DNA of 64,000 nt from Ensifer sp. Root278 (GCF_001429285.1 NZ_LMJJ01000040.1:416281-480280), one strand, 5' to 3'; positions 16,395 through 25,050 are shown, counted from the stretch's first letter. Program-made: numbers and translations. The notes: a model not told the origin generated them from the sequence alone.

Positions 16395-17423
16395 ATGAGC
16401 TCCACGATGCAGGCATTGGTACTCACACGATACGGCGGCCCTGATGCTGCCGAGCTGCGTGACGTGCCGCGTCCGCGAGCCGCGCGCGGCGAGGTGCTCG
16501 TGCGGGTGCACGCCGCAGGTCTCAATCCCGTCGACTACAAGACGCGGGAAGGCATGCTCAAGGTCGTCCAGCGCTACTCGCTGCCAACCGTCATGGGCAA
16601 CGAACTTGCCGGCGTCGTCGAGGCGCTGGGAGAAGACGTCACGTCCTTCACGCCGGGAGATCGTGTCTTTGCGCGTATGCCCAAGGAGGCCATGGGCGGC
16701 TTGGCCGAGTATGCGGTCGTGCCTGAACAGTTTCTGGCAAAGATGCCCGCATCGATCGATTTCAACACGGCAGCCGGCGTGCCGCTTGCCGGCCTCACGG
16801 CCTTACAGGCGCTGCGCGACGAGCTTCATGTGAGCCAAGGCAGCCGGATCTTCATACCCGGCGGCGCCGGCGGCGTCGGCACCTTCGCGATCCAGCTGGC
16901 GAAATGGCTGGGGGCGGAGGTGACGACCACGGCGTCGACGCGTGGCCGTGCGCTTGTCGAAGAGCTCGGCGCGCACGTGGTGATCGACTACACGACAGAA
17001 CGGTTCGAGGAGCAGTTGCGCGACATGGACGGCGCCTTCGATCTGGTTGGCGGCGAAACGCTCATGAAGTCGTTCGGCGTGGTCAAGCGCGGCGGCAAAG
17101 TGGTTTCCATCGCCGGCATGCCCGAGCCTGAAACCGCGCGAAAGGACCTCGGCCGTGGCCTGTTCCTGAGGGCGCTTTTCTGGCTTGCATCCTACCGGAT
17201 CCGCGCCGTCGCCAGGAAACATGGCGTCGCCTACCGCTACCTTTTCATGCATCCTGATGGTGCCGAGCTTGCCGAACTTGCCGATCTCATCGAGACCAAG
17301 GCGATCAGGCCCGTCATCGACCGCGTGTTTCCGCTCAAGGATGTAGCGCAAGCCTTTGCCTATCTGGAATCCGGCCACGCCAAGGGCAAGGTGGTGGTGG
17401 AGATCGGGAGTCGCTCCGGCTGA
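16395..17423 (+). CDS. NADP-dependent zinc-less alcohol dehydrogenase/quinone oxidoreductase-like protein
   Basis: A 342-residue medium-chain dehydrogenase/reductase of the zinc-independent (quinone oxidoreductase/reticulon-4-interacting-like) branch. The N-terminal GroES-like domain has AAGLNPVDYKTREG; the nucleotide-binding loop is GGAGGVGTFAIQLAKWLGA near residues 156-174. No zinc-ligand cysteines are present. The start at 16395 is followed by a second ATG at 16407. The gene sits between two copies of the composite repeat and is followed at once by a relic of the ilvH 3' end, so it was probably inserted downstream of ilvH by recombination. Substrate unknown. Confidence 0.88.
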   Translation: MSSTMQALVLTRYGGPDAAELRDVPRPRAARGEVLVRVHAAGLNPVDYKTREGMLKVVQRYSLPTVMGNELAGVVEALGEDVTSFTPGDRVFARMPKEAMGGLAEYAVVPEQFLAKMPASIDFNTAAGVPLAGLTALQALRDELHVSQGSRIFIPGGAGGVGTFAIQLAKWLGAEVTTTASTRGRALVEELGAHVVIDYTTERFEEQLRDMDGAFDLVGGETLMKSFGVVKRGGKVVSIAGMPEPETARKDLGRGLFLRALFWLASYRIRAVARKHGVAYRYLFMHPDGAELAELADLIETKAIRPVIDRVFPLKDVAQAFAYLESGHAKGKVVVEIGSRSG

Positions 17424-17426
17424 CCC

Positions 17427-17482
17427 AAGTCTGCCGCAACGGCATCGCCGCCATGAACCGCGGCCCGTAGGGACTATGATTT
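17427..17482 (+). pseudogene. Diverged relic of the ilvH 3' end
   Basis: Three bases after the oxidoreductase stop, 46 of 56 bases match ilvH 15960-16015. It encodes VCRNGIAAMNRGP and then stops, against VCRTGIAAMNRGPQGM in the intact gene. Four of the six differences within the matching codons are silent third-position changes, so the copy diverged while still coding: it is a foreign or older ilvH allele tail rather than a recent duplication. Confidence 0.8.
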
Positions 17483-17518
17483 CCAGCGTGGGTTACGCGG
17501 GCTGCCGCCCCCTGACAG

Positions 17519-17693
17519 CCCCTCACCCTAGCCCTCTCCCCGCAGGCGGGGAGAGGGGACGCGGTTGTGCGCTGACCGCCCGGAGTTCTTTCAGGGACGA
17601 GCAGGACGCCAACGGTTTTGTTGGGGCGAGCGGGCGCGGCGATTTCCTTCTCCCCGCAGGCGGGGAGAAGGTGGCCGTCAGGCCGGATGAGGG
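17519..17693. repeat. Composite palindromic intergenic repeat, copy 2
   Basis: Same design as copy 1: CCCCTCACCCTAGCCC with a GCGGGGAG hairpin, about 85 bp of unique sequence, then a second hairpin and GGCCGGATGAGGG. It ends six bases before the ArsR-type gene stop, on the far side of the ilvH relic. Confidence 0.85.
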
Positions 17694-17698
17694 CTGTC

Positions 17699-18043
17699 CT
17701 ACTTTGACTTCGCCTTGGCTTCGCTCTCCCGCTTGAGAGGACGGCTGACCGGGCAGACCTCCTGGGCAAAGCCGTTCAGCGTGTTGATCAGATTGTTGGT
17801 CACAATGGTGTAGTGAACGAACTGGCCGCGCTTTTCCTTGGCAATCAAGCCGGCGTTCTCCAGCACGGTCAGATGTTGCGACACCGAGGGCTTGCTCATG
17901 TTGAAGCGCTCGGCGATCTCGCCCGCCGTCAGGCTGGAGGCTGAGAGATAGGCCAGAATCTTGCGCCGATGCAGCGACGATAGTGCGTTGAACACCCGTT
18001 GCGCCGATCCGCCTGCATCAGGGTTGAGCGTGTCGTCGTTCAC
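17699..18043 (-). CDS. ArsR-family winged-helix repressor
   Basis: A 114-residue ArsR-type regulator. The winged helix covers residues 15-85, with recognition helix MSKPSVSQHLTVLENAGL at 49-66. There is no CxC metal motif in the usual position; the only cysteine is near residue 97, so it is more like the metal-independent SdpR/PagR-like branch. It starts with GTG after AAGGAG. It is divergent from a desaturase gene, and a large AT-rich inverted repeat at 18074 lies between them, which is the likely operator for both. Its stop abuts repeat copy 2. Confidence 0.9.
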   Translation of the reverse strand: MNDDTLNPDAGGSAQRVFNALSSLHRRKILAYLSASSLTAGEIAERFNMSKPSVSQHLTVLENAGLIAKEKRGQFVHYTIVTNNLINTLNGFAQEVCPVSRPLKRESEAKAKSK

Positions 18044-18073
18044 AAAATCTCCTTTGTCGCCGGCAGGTCGATC

Positions 18074-18107
18074 AATAGGTAATTAGGATATTGCCTAAAT
18101 ACCTATT
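18074..18107. promoter_or_regulatory. Operator between ArsR-type gene and desaturase
   Basis: Arms AATAGGTAATTAGG and CCTAAATACCTATT match at 13 of 14 positions around a 6-bp centre. It stands in an AT-rich gap, 31 bp upstream of the ArsR-type start. A related half-site, TTTCCTAAATAAC, follows at about 18132. Confidence 0.7.
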
Positions 18108-18222
18108 CGCGGGTAAATATGTAATTAGTTTATTTCCTAAATAACTTCTGCGCCGGTTGTTTTCAATCGGGTCCTTCAGTGTTGCCTGAAAAACTGGTCA
18201 GGGTTTTGTCGTGGAGGGTGCC

Positions 18223-19185
18223 ATGGATGTCGTGTCGACTGGCAGAATGATAGCGCTGCGCGATAGCGAACCGGTGAACGGCCGGGTCGTCTGGGTTCCG
18301 GGCAAGTCGCTCTGGATCTCCGGAATGACGCTCGTGGCCGTTATCGGTGCGCCAATGACGTTTTCGGTGGACGCCCTTGTGATCTTCATCGTTCTGACGG
18401 CCCTTACGATCTGCCTCGGCCATTCGGTTGGCATGCACCGGCTACTGATCCATCGCTCTTTTGAGGCGCCGCTCTGGCTCGAGCGCATCCTCGTCACCTT
18501 CGGTGTGCTTGTCGGCATGGCCGGGCCGTTCGGCATGATCTACGCCCATGACATTCGCGATTGGGCGCAGCGCCAGCAGGCCTGCCACGATCTCTTCGCG
18601 CACCGCCGACCTTTCCTTCAGGACGCCTTCTGGCAGATGCATTGCGTGGTCGCGCTCGATCATCCGCCGCGATTTATCATTGAAGACCGTGTCGCGCAGG
18701 ATCGGTTCTATCGCTTCCTTGAAGTGACATGGATGCTGCAGCAGGCGCCGCTGGCGCTGGTGCTTTTCGTCTTCGGTGGCATTTCCTGGGTGATCTGGGG
18801 CGTGGCGGTCCGTGTTTCCGTCTCGCTCACCGGTCATTGGCTGGTCGGTCACTTCGCCCATCGCGGCGGCGAGCAGGGGTGGCGCGTCGATGGCGTCGCG
18901 GTGCAGGGCTACAACCTGCCGCGTTTCGGTCTGGTGACCTTCGGTGAAGCCTATCACGGCAACCACCACGCCTTTCCGGAATCCGCCAGGCTCGGGATCG
19001 AGGACGGGCAGATCGATCTGGGCTGGTGGTTCATCCGCCTGCTTTCGCGCCTGGGGCTGGCTTCGGCGATCAAGCTGCCGTCCAATACGCGACGACGCGC
19101 CGGTCTCAGACGCATCGTTGCAAGTCCGGAAGGACTGACCGGCCAGAGAAAGGCCTGTCCGGTCCTGCGCGCGTTGCTGCGGTAA
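18223..19185 (+). CDS. Acyl-CoA/fatty acid desaturase-like membrane protein
   Basis: A 320-residue membrane protein of the delta-9 desaturase-like family (diiron, His-box). Box 1 is GHSVGMHR near residue 69. The middle box is degenerate compared with HRxHH, reading HDIRDWAQRQQACHDLFAHR, a form seen in a bacterial subfamily. Box 3 is EAYHGNHHAFP near 245. Four or more hydrophobic helices flank them. The ATG at 18223 follows GGAGGG; a GTG at 18211 is less likely. It is divergent from the ArsR-type gene, which suggests that lipid desaturation here is switched by that repressor. Exact substrate unknown. Confidence 0.85.
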   Translation: MDVVSTGRMIALRDSEPVNGRVVWVPGKSLWISGMTLVAVIGAPMTFSVDALVIFIVLTALTICLGHSVGMHRLLIHRSFEAPLWLERILVTFGVLVGMAGPFGMIYAHDIRDWAQRQQACHDLFAHRRPFLQDAFWQMHCVVALDHPPRFIIEDRVAQDRFYRFLEVTWMLQQAPLALVLFVFGGISWVIWGVAVRVSVSLTGHWLVGHFAHRGGEQGWRVDGVAVQGYNLPRFGLVTFGEAYHGNHHAFPESARLGIEDGQIDLGWWFIRLLSRLGLASAIKLPSNTRRRAGLRRIVASPEGLTGQRKACPVLRALLR

Positions 19186-19205
19186 TGCTTAAGCTGGCGG
19201 CTGGT

Positions 19206-20051
19206 TTAGATCATCTCCAATGATCGCTTGCGCTTCGGCGGCGGGAAGGCGCGGTCGAGGTCGCCGAGGTCTTCCGCCGTCAGGTGAATGTCCATCGCGT
19301 CGAGGTTTTCTCGGGCGCGGTCCGCCGAACCGGTCTTGGGGATCGAGATCACGCCGGGACGGGTTTTGAGGAAGGCAAGCGCGATCTGCGATGGCGTCGC
19401 CTGATGCGCCTTGGCGATGTGGATGAGATCCGGATGGCGGAGCAGCCGGCCTTCGTCGAGCGGCGAATAGGCCATGATCGCGATGCCACGCTTTTGACAC
19501 CAGGGCAAAAGGTCGAATTCGATGCCGCGGCGTGAGAGGTTGTAGAGCACCTGGTTGACTGCGACGTTCTTTCCGTCCGGCACCGCAAGCAATTCCTCCA
19601 TGTCGTCGACGTCGAAATTCGACACACCCCAGGCGCCGATCTTGCCGGCCTTTTTCAGCGCCTCGAAGGCGGCGACGGTTTCGGCGAGCGGATAGCCGCC
19701 GCGCCAGTGCAGGAGATAGAGGTCGATATGGTCGATACCGAGATGCTTCAGGCTGCGTTCGCATGCGGCTTCGGTGCCGATCCGACTGGCATTCGATGGC
19801 AGCACCTTACTGACGATGAAGGCTTCGTCGCGCCGGCCGCTGACCGCTTCGCCAACGACCCGCTCCGAGGCGCCATTGCCGTACATCTCCGCGGTGTCGA
19901 TCAGCGTCATGCCGAGATCGAGGCCAAGCTGCAGGCTCTTCACTTCATCGTTCTTGCGCGACGGCGCGTCGCCCATGCGCCAGGTGCCTTGCCCGAGCAC
20001 GGGCACGCGGCGGCCATCGGGTAGCGTGGTTGTCGGGATCGGATCATGCAT
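19206..20051 (-). CDS. Aldo/keto reductase
   Basis: A 281-residue NADPH-dependent aldo-keto reductase with the (beta/alpha)8 barrel. The catalytic tetrad is visible: Asp52, Tyr57, Lys82 and His115, in [15 protein letters not shown] and YLLHWRG. It resembles the YeaE/YajO-like bacterial group that reduces aldehydes and methylglyoxal. The start at 20051 ([13 protein letters not shown]) has GAGGAGAG upstream; longer readings have no domain support. It converges on the desaturase gene with 20 bp between. In vivo substrate not predictable. Confidence 0.93.
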   Translation of the reverse strand: MHDPIPTTTLPDGRRVPVLGQGTWRMGDAPSRKNDEVKSLQLGLDLGMTLIDTAEMYGNGASERVVGEAVSGRRDEAFIVSKVLPSNASRIGTEAACERSLKHLGIDHIDLYLLHWRGGYPLAETVAAFEALKKAGKIGAWGVSNFDVDDMEELLAVPDGKNVAVNQVLYNLSRRGIEFDLLPWCQKRGIAIMAYSPLDEGRLLRHPDLIHIAKAHQATPSQIALAFLKTRPGVISIPKTGSADRARENLDAMDIHLTAEDLGDLDRAFPPPKRKRSLEMI

Positions 20052-20214
20052 CGGGCTCTCCTCGCAGGCGTATGTGTTGGACGGGCGGTTGTTCTGTCCG
20101 ATCGGCAATCTAGCGCAAAGCATCGCGCTTTCGAGCCCACGCCGTCGGGCAAAGCAGTATCGCGCTGCGGCCGGCTAATTTCGCGTAAAGGTCGATGAGA
20201 TGGCCGTCGTCAAT

Positions 20215-20270
20215 TTGTCATGGTGACAAGTTCGCGACTGGTGCCGGTCAATAGGTCAATTATGTTGACC
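20215..20270. promoter_or_regulatory. Two palindromes upstream of the LysE-type exporter
   Basis: TTGTCA-TGG-TGACAA (20215-20229) and GGTCAA-TTATG-TTGACC (20254-20270) both have perfect 6-bp arms and lie 20-75 bp before the exporter start. The first resembles TTGTTACNGTGACAA in the repeats at 22721 and 24929. No regulator is adjacent. Confidence 0.5.
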
Positions 20271-20290
20271 CAATTGAGCCGGAGGAAACC

Positions 20291-20884
20291 ATGCAGGCCG
20301 ATACGCTTCTGGCGTTGTTTTTGTTTGCGTTCACCACATCGATCACGCCGGGACCGAACAACATGATGCTGTTCGCATCGGGCGTGAACTTCGGCTTCGT
20401 GCGTACCGTTCCGCATATGCTGGGCATCGGTGCCGGCTTCTTCCTGCTCTTGATCGCCGTCGGCTTCGGTCTCGGCGCGCTGCTCCACTCCGTGCCGCTG
20501 CTCTACACGGCGTTGAAATTCGCAGGCGGCGCCTATCTCGTCTGGATCGCCTGGAAGATCGGCACCTCGCGTTCGCTCGGCGAAGGCAAGGCCGGCGCCA
20601 AGCCGATGACCTTCCTTTCTGCTGCCGCCTTCCAATGGGTCAACCCCAAGGCCTGGGTCATGGCGGTCTCGGCGATGGCGACCTATACCAGCAGCGACAG
20701 CTACCTCTTCAGCGTGCTGGTCGTCGGTCTGGTCTTCGCGCTGGTCAATGTGCCGAGCGTTTCCACCTGGGCAGGCTTCGGCTCGGCGCTCCGCCAATGG
20801 CTGTCGGAGCCGTCGCGGCTCAAGTGGTTCAACATCACCATGGCGGTACTGCTCGTCGTCAGCCTCTGGCCGATGCTAAAATAG
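20291..20884 (+). CDS. LysE-family amino-acid/metabolite exporter
   Basis: A 197-residue LysE/RhtB-type exporter with six predicted helices. The signature ITPGPNNMML follows the first helix (residues 18-27), as in the family. It would pump an amino acid or related metabolite out of the cell; the RhtB-type sequence suggests neutral amino acids or their derivatives, but this is loose. CCGGAGGAAAC precedes the ATG. Two palindromes lie upstream. Its 3' end overlaps the DUF2269 gene on the other strand by 9 bp. Confidence 0.93.
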   Translation: MQADTLLALFLFAFTTSITPGPNNMMLFASGVNFGFVRTVPHMLGIGAGFFLLLIAVGFGLGALLHSVPLLYTALKFAGGAYLVWIAWKIGTSRSLGEGKAGAKPMTFLSAAAFQWVNPKAWVMAVSAMATYTSSDSYLFSVLVVGLVFALVNVPSVSTWAGFGSALRQWLSEPSRLKWFNITMAVLLVVSLWPMLK

Positions 20885-21355
20885 TGCGAATTGCGGCTTG
20901 GTGAGCATCAGCCAGAAGATGCCGGTCACGGCCAGGAAGGCCGGGAAACCGCAGGCAAACCAGATGGCGTAGAGCCGGTCGAATTCCTGTGGCAGCGACG
21001 CACCGTTTGCCGTTGCAAGACGGGCAAGATCGCGCAGCCGCAACTGGATCCAGACGACCGGGAGCCAGAAGAGACCGGTGACCACATAGAGGATCAGCGA
21101 CAACACGATCCAGCCTTCCGTCAGCGACCAGCCGATGCTCGTCGCCAGCAGATAGCCGGTGATTGGCTGTGTCAGCACGGCCGTGGCGGTGAAGACCGTA
21201 TCGGCGATGACCACCGTTCCGGCGACATGGGCGATCAATCGTGCATCGCGGGTGCGCCGGGCCATCAGCATGAAGAAGGCGATGCCTGCGCCGGTGCCGA
21301 AGAGCACGGCGGCGCCGATCACATGGGCAAGGCGCAGTACATCTTCGAGCAGCAT
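20876..21355 (-). CDS. DUF2269 integral membrane protein
   Basis: A 159-residue membrane protein with four hydrophobic helices, matching DUF2269 in length and in the opening LRLAHVIGAAVLFGTGAG. The conserved His near residue 11 and Gly-rich first helix recall heme- or quinone-associated membrane proteins, but no function is known. Its start overlaps the stop of the upstream NAD-binding gene by one base (TGATG), so they are coupled. A 51-bp segment of its 5' end is copied at 22836. Confidence 0.88.
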   Translation of the reverse strand: MLLEDVLRLAHVIGAAVLFGTGAGIAFFMLMARRTRDARLIAHVAGTVVIADTVFTATAVLTQPITGYLLATSIGWSLTEGWIVLSLILYVVTGLFWLPVVWIQLRLRDLARLATANGASLPQEFDRLYAIWFACGFPAFLAVTGIFWLMLTKPQFALF

Positions 21356-22650
21356 CAGCGTTCATCCAGAATGGCAAGCGTCGCAAGTGTGGCGAGGATC
21401 GAAGGCAGGACCTTGACGAGCGGTCCGAGCGGTTCGGCCCAGAGTGCGGGTTCGACGAGGCTTGCTGTGGCGAGATAACCGAAAGTCAGCGCGAGCATGC
21501 CCAGCAGCGCACGCTTCGCCAAGGGGCGGACGAGGACGGAAATGCCAAGGGCGATATCGGCAAGGCAGGTTGCAAGCGTCATCGCCGTGGCCGGGCCATC
21601 GGTGAGAAACCGCAGGAAATGCTGCCGAGCAGCGTCGAAGGCAAAAAGCGGTATCAGTCCGGACAGCAGCCAGAAGAGCGAAAGCCCGACGACCATCAGC
21701 GGCTTCAGCAGGTAGAGCCGGGCGAACCAGAGATCCTGAACGCCCGATGGATTGGCTGAAAGACTCTGGCGGGCGGACAGGAACGGGCCAGGGGCTCGGG
21801 GCCAACCCGCGGCAGAAACGCCGCCGGCCATCACCGAAAGCGCGGTCGAGCGCAGCGGCGAACGCCAGCCAAGCCTGCCGGCGATATCGGCAAGGAAACC
21901 GACGGGTGCTGCAAGTGCTGCGGGCAACGAGACGGTTCTGGCGGCGGGCAGGCCAAGCCACTCACGGTGCAGTGCCACGAGTTCGCCAAGCGTCGGCGGT
22001 GTCTCGTCGCCAAGCACGAGATCGCTTCCCTCGGGCATCAGCCCGGCAACAGCCGCGCTGACGGCCTCCGCAACATCGCTCATGGCGACCGTTTCGACGC
22101 GTGACCCCACATGCACGAGCGGGATGGCGAAGGGCAGGGCGGCAAGGGCACGCAGCAGGGCCGAACCGCCATGGGCGTTGCGGCCAAGCACCAGCGCCGG
22201 GCGAAGGATGACATGCGCGATGCCGCTTGCCGCGAGCGCCGTGTCGGCACGGAACTTGGTGGCGAGGAAGGCGCTGTCGCTGCCGGCGGCGCCCAATGAC
22301 GCTGAGATCTGGGGTGCGGAGATCTGGACGATCCGCACCGGCGATGCCTTCGCAGCCGCATAAAGCGCCAGCATCGCCGTCTCCTGGGTCGCACCGACAT
22401 CATCGGCCAAACCATCCTGCAACGCGCCGGCGCAGTTGACGATGACGTCATGGGCCTCGACCAACCCTCGCCAGTTGCTGGCAGCGCGCATGTCGGCGAG
22501 GTCGGCCGTGAACCATTGCGCCTGCGGCCGTTTCAGCCGCGCGCTCGCGACATGGCGGCCGAGGCCGGTTACCATGTGTCCGTCGCTGACAAGACGATCG
22601 AGTAGGGTCGAGCCGATGAAGCCGGTGGCGCCGAGAATCAGAACCTTCAT
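21355..22650 (-). CDS. NAD(P)-binding/DoxX-like fusion membrane protein
   Basis: A 431-residue fusion. Residues 1-260 are an atypical short-chain dehydrogenase/NmrA-like domain with GATGFIGS at residues 7-14, of the kind found in complex I assembly factor NDUFA9-like proteins. Residues 300-431 hold four hydrophobic helices of DoxX-like type, with SxxR-type loops between. The start at 22650 is followed immediately by the dinucleotide-binding strand. It is coupled to the DUF2269 gene, suggesting a small membrane redox unit. The function of such fusions is not established. Confidence 0.85.
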   Translation of the reverse strand: MKVLILGATGFIGSTLLDRLVSDGHMVTGLGRHVASARLKRPQAQWFTADLADMRAASNWRGLVEAHDVIVNCAGALQDGLADDVGATQETAMLALYAAAKASPVRIVQISAPQISASLGAAGSDSAFLATKFRADTALAASGIAHVILRPALVLGRNAHGGSALLRALAALPFAIPLVHVGSRVETVAMSDVAEAVSAAVAGLMPEGSDLVLGDETPPTLGELVALHREWLGLPAARTVSLPAALAAPVGFLADIAGRLGWRSPLRSTALSVMAGGVSAAGWPRAPGPFLSARQSLSANPSGVQDLWFARLYLLKPLMVVGLSLFWLLSGLIPLFAFDAARQHFLRFLTDGPATAMTLATCLADIALGISVLVRPLAKRALLGMLALTFGYLATASLVEPALWAEPLGPLVKVLPSILATLATLAILDER

Positions 22651-22714
22651 GCGGCTAGAATAGCGGAGGCGGTTGCGCGCGAAAGCATCATGTATCGTCA
22701 AAGTTTAGTCGCGG

Positions 22715-22842
22715 CCGGACTTGTTACAGTGACAATTCTGGTTGCCGGTCGCTGATGAAATCGATTTCGAATGCGGATTTCATCAGCTACCACTATCGCC
22801 CGAGTGAGGAGGCAGCGCCGTCTGCGCCCGAGGGGTGCGCCG
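22715..22842 (+). repeat. 128-bp direct repeat, left copy
   Basis: Matches 24923-25050 at 122 of 128 positions without gaps, in the same orientation. It contains TTGTTACAGTGACAA (22721) and a perfect 12-bp inverted repeat GCTGATGAAATC/GATTTCATCAGC. The right copy is the leader of the nitrile hydratase operon; the left copy has no gene behind it. Confidence 0.9.
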
Positions 22843-22886
22843 GTGCCGAAAAGCACGGCGGCGCCGATCACATGGGCAAGGCGCAG
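22836..22886 (+). repeat. 51-bp copy of the DUF2269 5' region
   Basis: Identical at 50 of 51 positions to 21287-21337, inside the DUF2269 gene, and in the same orientation. It is joined to the left 128-bp repeat across the shared bases TGCGCCG. The short overlap marks a recombination joint. Confidence 0.9.
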
Positions 22887-22974
22887 CGGTGGTGTGAATT
22901 CTCGCGATCACGTCGCACCTCGCGGGAGGCTACTTCCCCCGCGATTTGTCAGCATTGCTCCCACATTCCCACCA

Positions 22975-24609
22975 TCAGGGCACGAGTTCGATCTCGCTCG
23001 GCCGCCATTCCTTCGTGAAGAACGATTCCAGCGGACTGTAGAGACGCAGGAGCGTAAACCAGCCTTTGCCGGGCATGGTCTGGATCCAGTTGCCGCGTTT
23101 CACCCCCTCGGGTTGGGTTGGGCCGAAATAGATCGTCGTCGAGCCATCCGGTTCCGCTTCCGCGGCAGGCGATGGATAGCTCTGGCTGCCGGCGCGCGGG
23201 TAGCCTTGCGGCGTCTGTAGCATCGAGCGCGACTGGTTGTCGTAGAGCGTGAAGGACCAGAACGCGGCCGCCGGAATGTCCTTCGGCAGCGTCACCTTGT
23301 AGGTCTTGCCGCCGTCGAGGTCGTTCTTGTTGGCGTCCAGGAAACCCATGAGATATTGCGACCCGACCTTGGGGAGCCGCATGATCATGCCGGGCGAGTC
23401 GAGCGTGTAGCCGAAGTAGAAGGCCGTCTTGGAATCGAGGGTACGCGCGCCAGTCGGCGGTAGCGGGTCGAACAGGCCATCCTTTGTGATCATCGGCGGC
23501 GGCGTTTCGAAATTTGCGCCACCCTGCCACAGCATGTTTCCCCACATTGAGTCTGGATAGTACGACCAATCAGGATGGGGCCCGCTGAAACGCCAGTTCA
23601 ACACACGGCTGGCCGCGTTTCCCACCGCTGCTGCATCGGTCAGAATCTTCTTCATCCGGTCGTCCGGGTTGAATTCCTTGCCCTTGACGATACCGATGGC
23701 TGCCAACTGGCCTGCAAGTTCCGGATCGTAGGAATCGGCCGGCTCGGCCTGAACATTGGCGTTGATCATCTCGAAGAACGAATAGTCGCTTGGGGGGATC
23801 GTATTGAACGCCTTGCCGCTCGCCTCGAGGAACTTGGTTTCAGGAACCGGCGGATTCACTTCAAGCCTGACTTTGCCTTCGAGCGCCGTTGCGATGCTCG
23901 TGCCGACACCGCCCGGCGTGTAGGGATAGATCTTCATATTTTTCTTGATGTTCTCGACGGTCGGCTTCGGATCGTTGTCTACAAGGTAACCGCGAGATGC
24001 ATAGATGACCCGGTTCGTCTTCGACCGCGCAACATAGAAACCACCTTCCGGAACCGGACCGTCATAACCTGGTGGCAGCAGCAGGTATCTTCCGCCTTCG
24101 CCGCGGTCGGGACCGGGGAACCCGACATCGATGATCCAGCCAAACCACATGTCGTTGATCGTGCCTACCCCCATAGGAGGCTGCTCGACCACGGTTGGCC
24201 CCTTCGTCAGATCCACGACGCTGAAATAGTAGACGGTATCGGCATTGGCCGTGAGGAACAGCGACTTCGAATCCATCAGTTCAGGGTAAAGGGTGACCGT
24301 GTTGTCCTCTGCGCCGATGCTGAGAAGACCCTTGCGGATCGCATAGGCCGATGCGCCGCCATAGCTGTTGAGGAACGCGTCAAGGGCGCGAGTGAAATCA
24401 AGCGTGTCATAAACCTTGTCGACGGTGTCTGCACTCGGCGCGCCATCCTTGAAATTGAGCGTACCGATGCGAGACTCTACTTTATCCGGGGTAACCAGAA
24501 TCGGTGGGATTTCGGTCGCCGTCTGGCCAAAAGCTGGATTTCCGCCGTTGACGATGGTTGCGGCGACAAGAGCTGCAAATAGTGGAAGCTTGCTTCTAAT
24601 AGGTTTCAT
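22975..24609 (-). CDS. Exported DUF1254/DUF1214 protein
   Basis: A 544-residue secreted protein. A signal peptide (KPIRSKLP then LFAALVAATIV, cleavage near AFGQ) is followed by a DUF1254 domain (about 80-220, with TANADTVYYFSVVDL) and a DUF1214 domain (about 400-540, with FWSFTLYDNQSRSML). Proteins of this pair are common in soil bacteria, periplasmic, and of unknown biochemical role. The start at 24609 is preceded by GGAGGG. It lies alone between two 128-bp direct repeats, so it is a likely late arrival at this site. Confidence 0.92.
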   Translation of the reverse strand: MKPIRSKLPLFAALVAATIVNGGNPAFGQTATEIPPILVTPDKVESRIGTLNFKDGAPSADTVDKVYDTLDFTRALDAFLNSYGGASAYAIRKGLLSIGAEDNTVTLYPELMDSKSLFLTANADTVYYFSVVDLTKGPTVVEQPPMGVGTINDMWFGWIIDVGFPGPDRGEGGRYLLLPPGYDGPVPEGGFYVARSKTNRVIYASRGYLVDNDPKPTVENIKKNMKIYPYTPGGVGTSIATALEGKVRLEVNPPVPETKFLEASGKAFNTIPPSDYSFFEMINANVQAEPADSYDPELAGQLAAIGIVKGKEFNPDDRMKKILTDAAAVGNAASRVLNWRFSGPHPDWSYYPDSMWGNMLWQGGANFETPPPMITKDGLFDPLPPTGARTLDSKTAFYFGYTLDSPGMIMRLPKVGSQYLMGFLDANKNDLDGGKTYKVTLPKDIPAAAFWSFTLYDNQSRSMLQTPQGYPRAGSQSYPSPAAEAEPDGSTTIYFGPTQPEGVKRGNWIQTMPGKGWFTLLRLYSPLESFFTKEWRPSEIELVP

Positions 24610-24922
24610 GCTGCCCTCCATTTGTTGAGTAAGACTCTGGATTGGCGCGGACAACACCACGTTGCCGGATGTCTATGGCGCGATGCACGTTTCCCGACTC
24701 CCGAGCATGCTCCGCGAGTACCTTTTGGACAAGTTTGTCTTCATGAGAGTTTGAGTCAGCGGGTCTGCAAATCGGACAGCGTGAACCCTTTCACGAGGCC
24801 GTGAAATAGCAATTACGTTACTGCAACATACGTGGAAAACGGCGCTCTTGCTGGCTTTAGCCTCGCGCGTTGGTGGATCCTACATAATAGCGCATTTTTC
24901 AATGCTGCCGGTTCGCATGGAA

Positions 24923-25050
24923 CCGGACTTGTTACGGTGACAATTCTGGTCGCCGGTCGCTGATGAATTCGATTTCGAATCCGGATCTCATCAGCTACCA
25001 CTATCGCGCGAGTGAGGAGGCAGCGCCGTCTGCGCCCGAGGGGTGCGCCG
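24923..25050 (+). repeat. 128-bp direct repeat, right copy (nitrile hydratase leader)
   Basis: Pairs with 22715-22842. TTGTTACGGTGACAA is at 24929. It ends 17 bp before the nthA start and includes an upstream in-frame ATG at 24963. The 310 bp before it (24610-24922) hold no gene or motif I can support. Confidence 0.9.

Noticed and set aside
22755-23018. 87-codon frame starting in the left 128-bp repeat
   Set aside because: It runs across the mosaic joint and then antisense to the DUF1254 gene. No independent support for coding.
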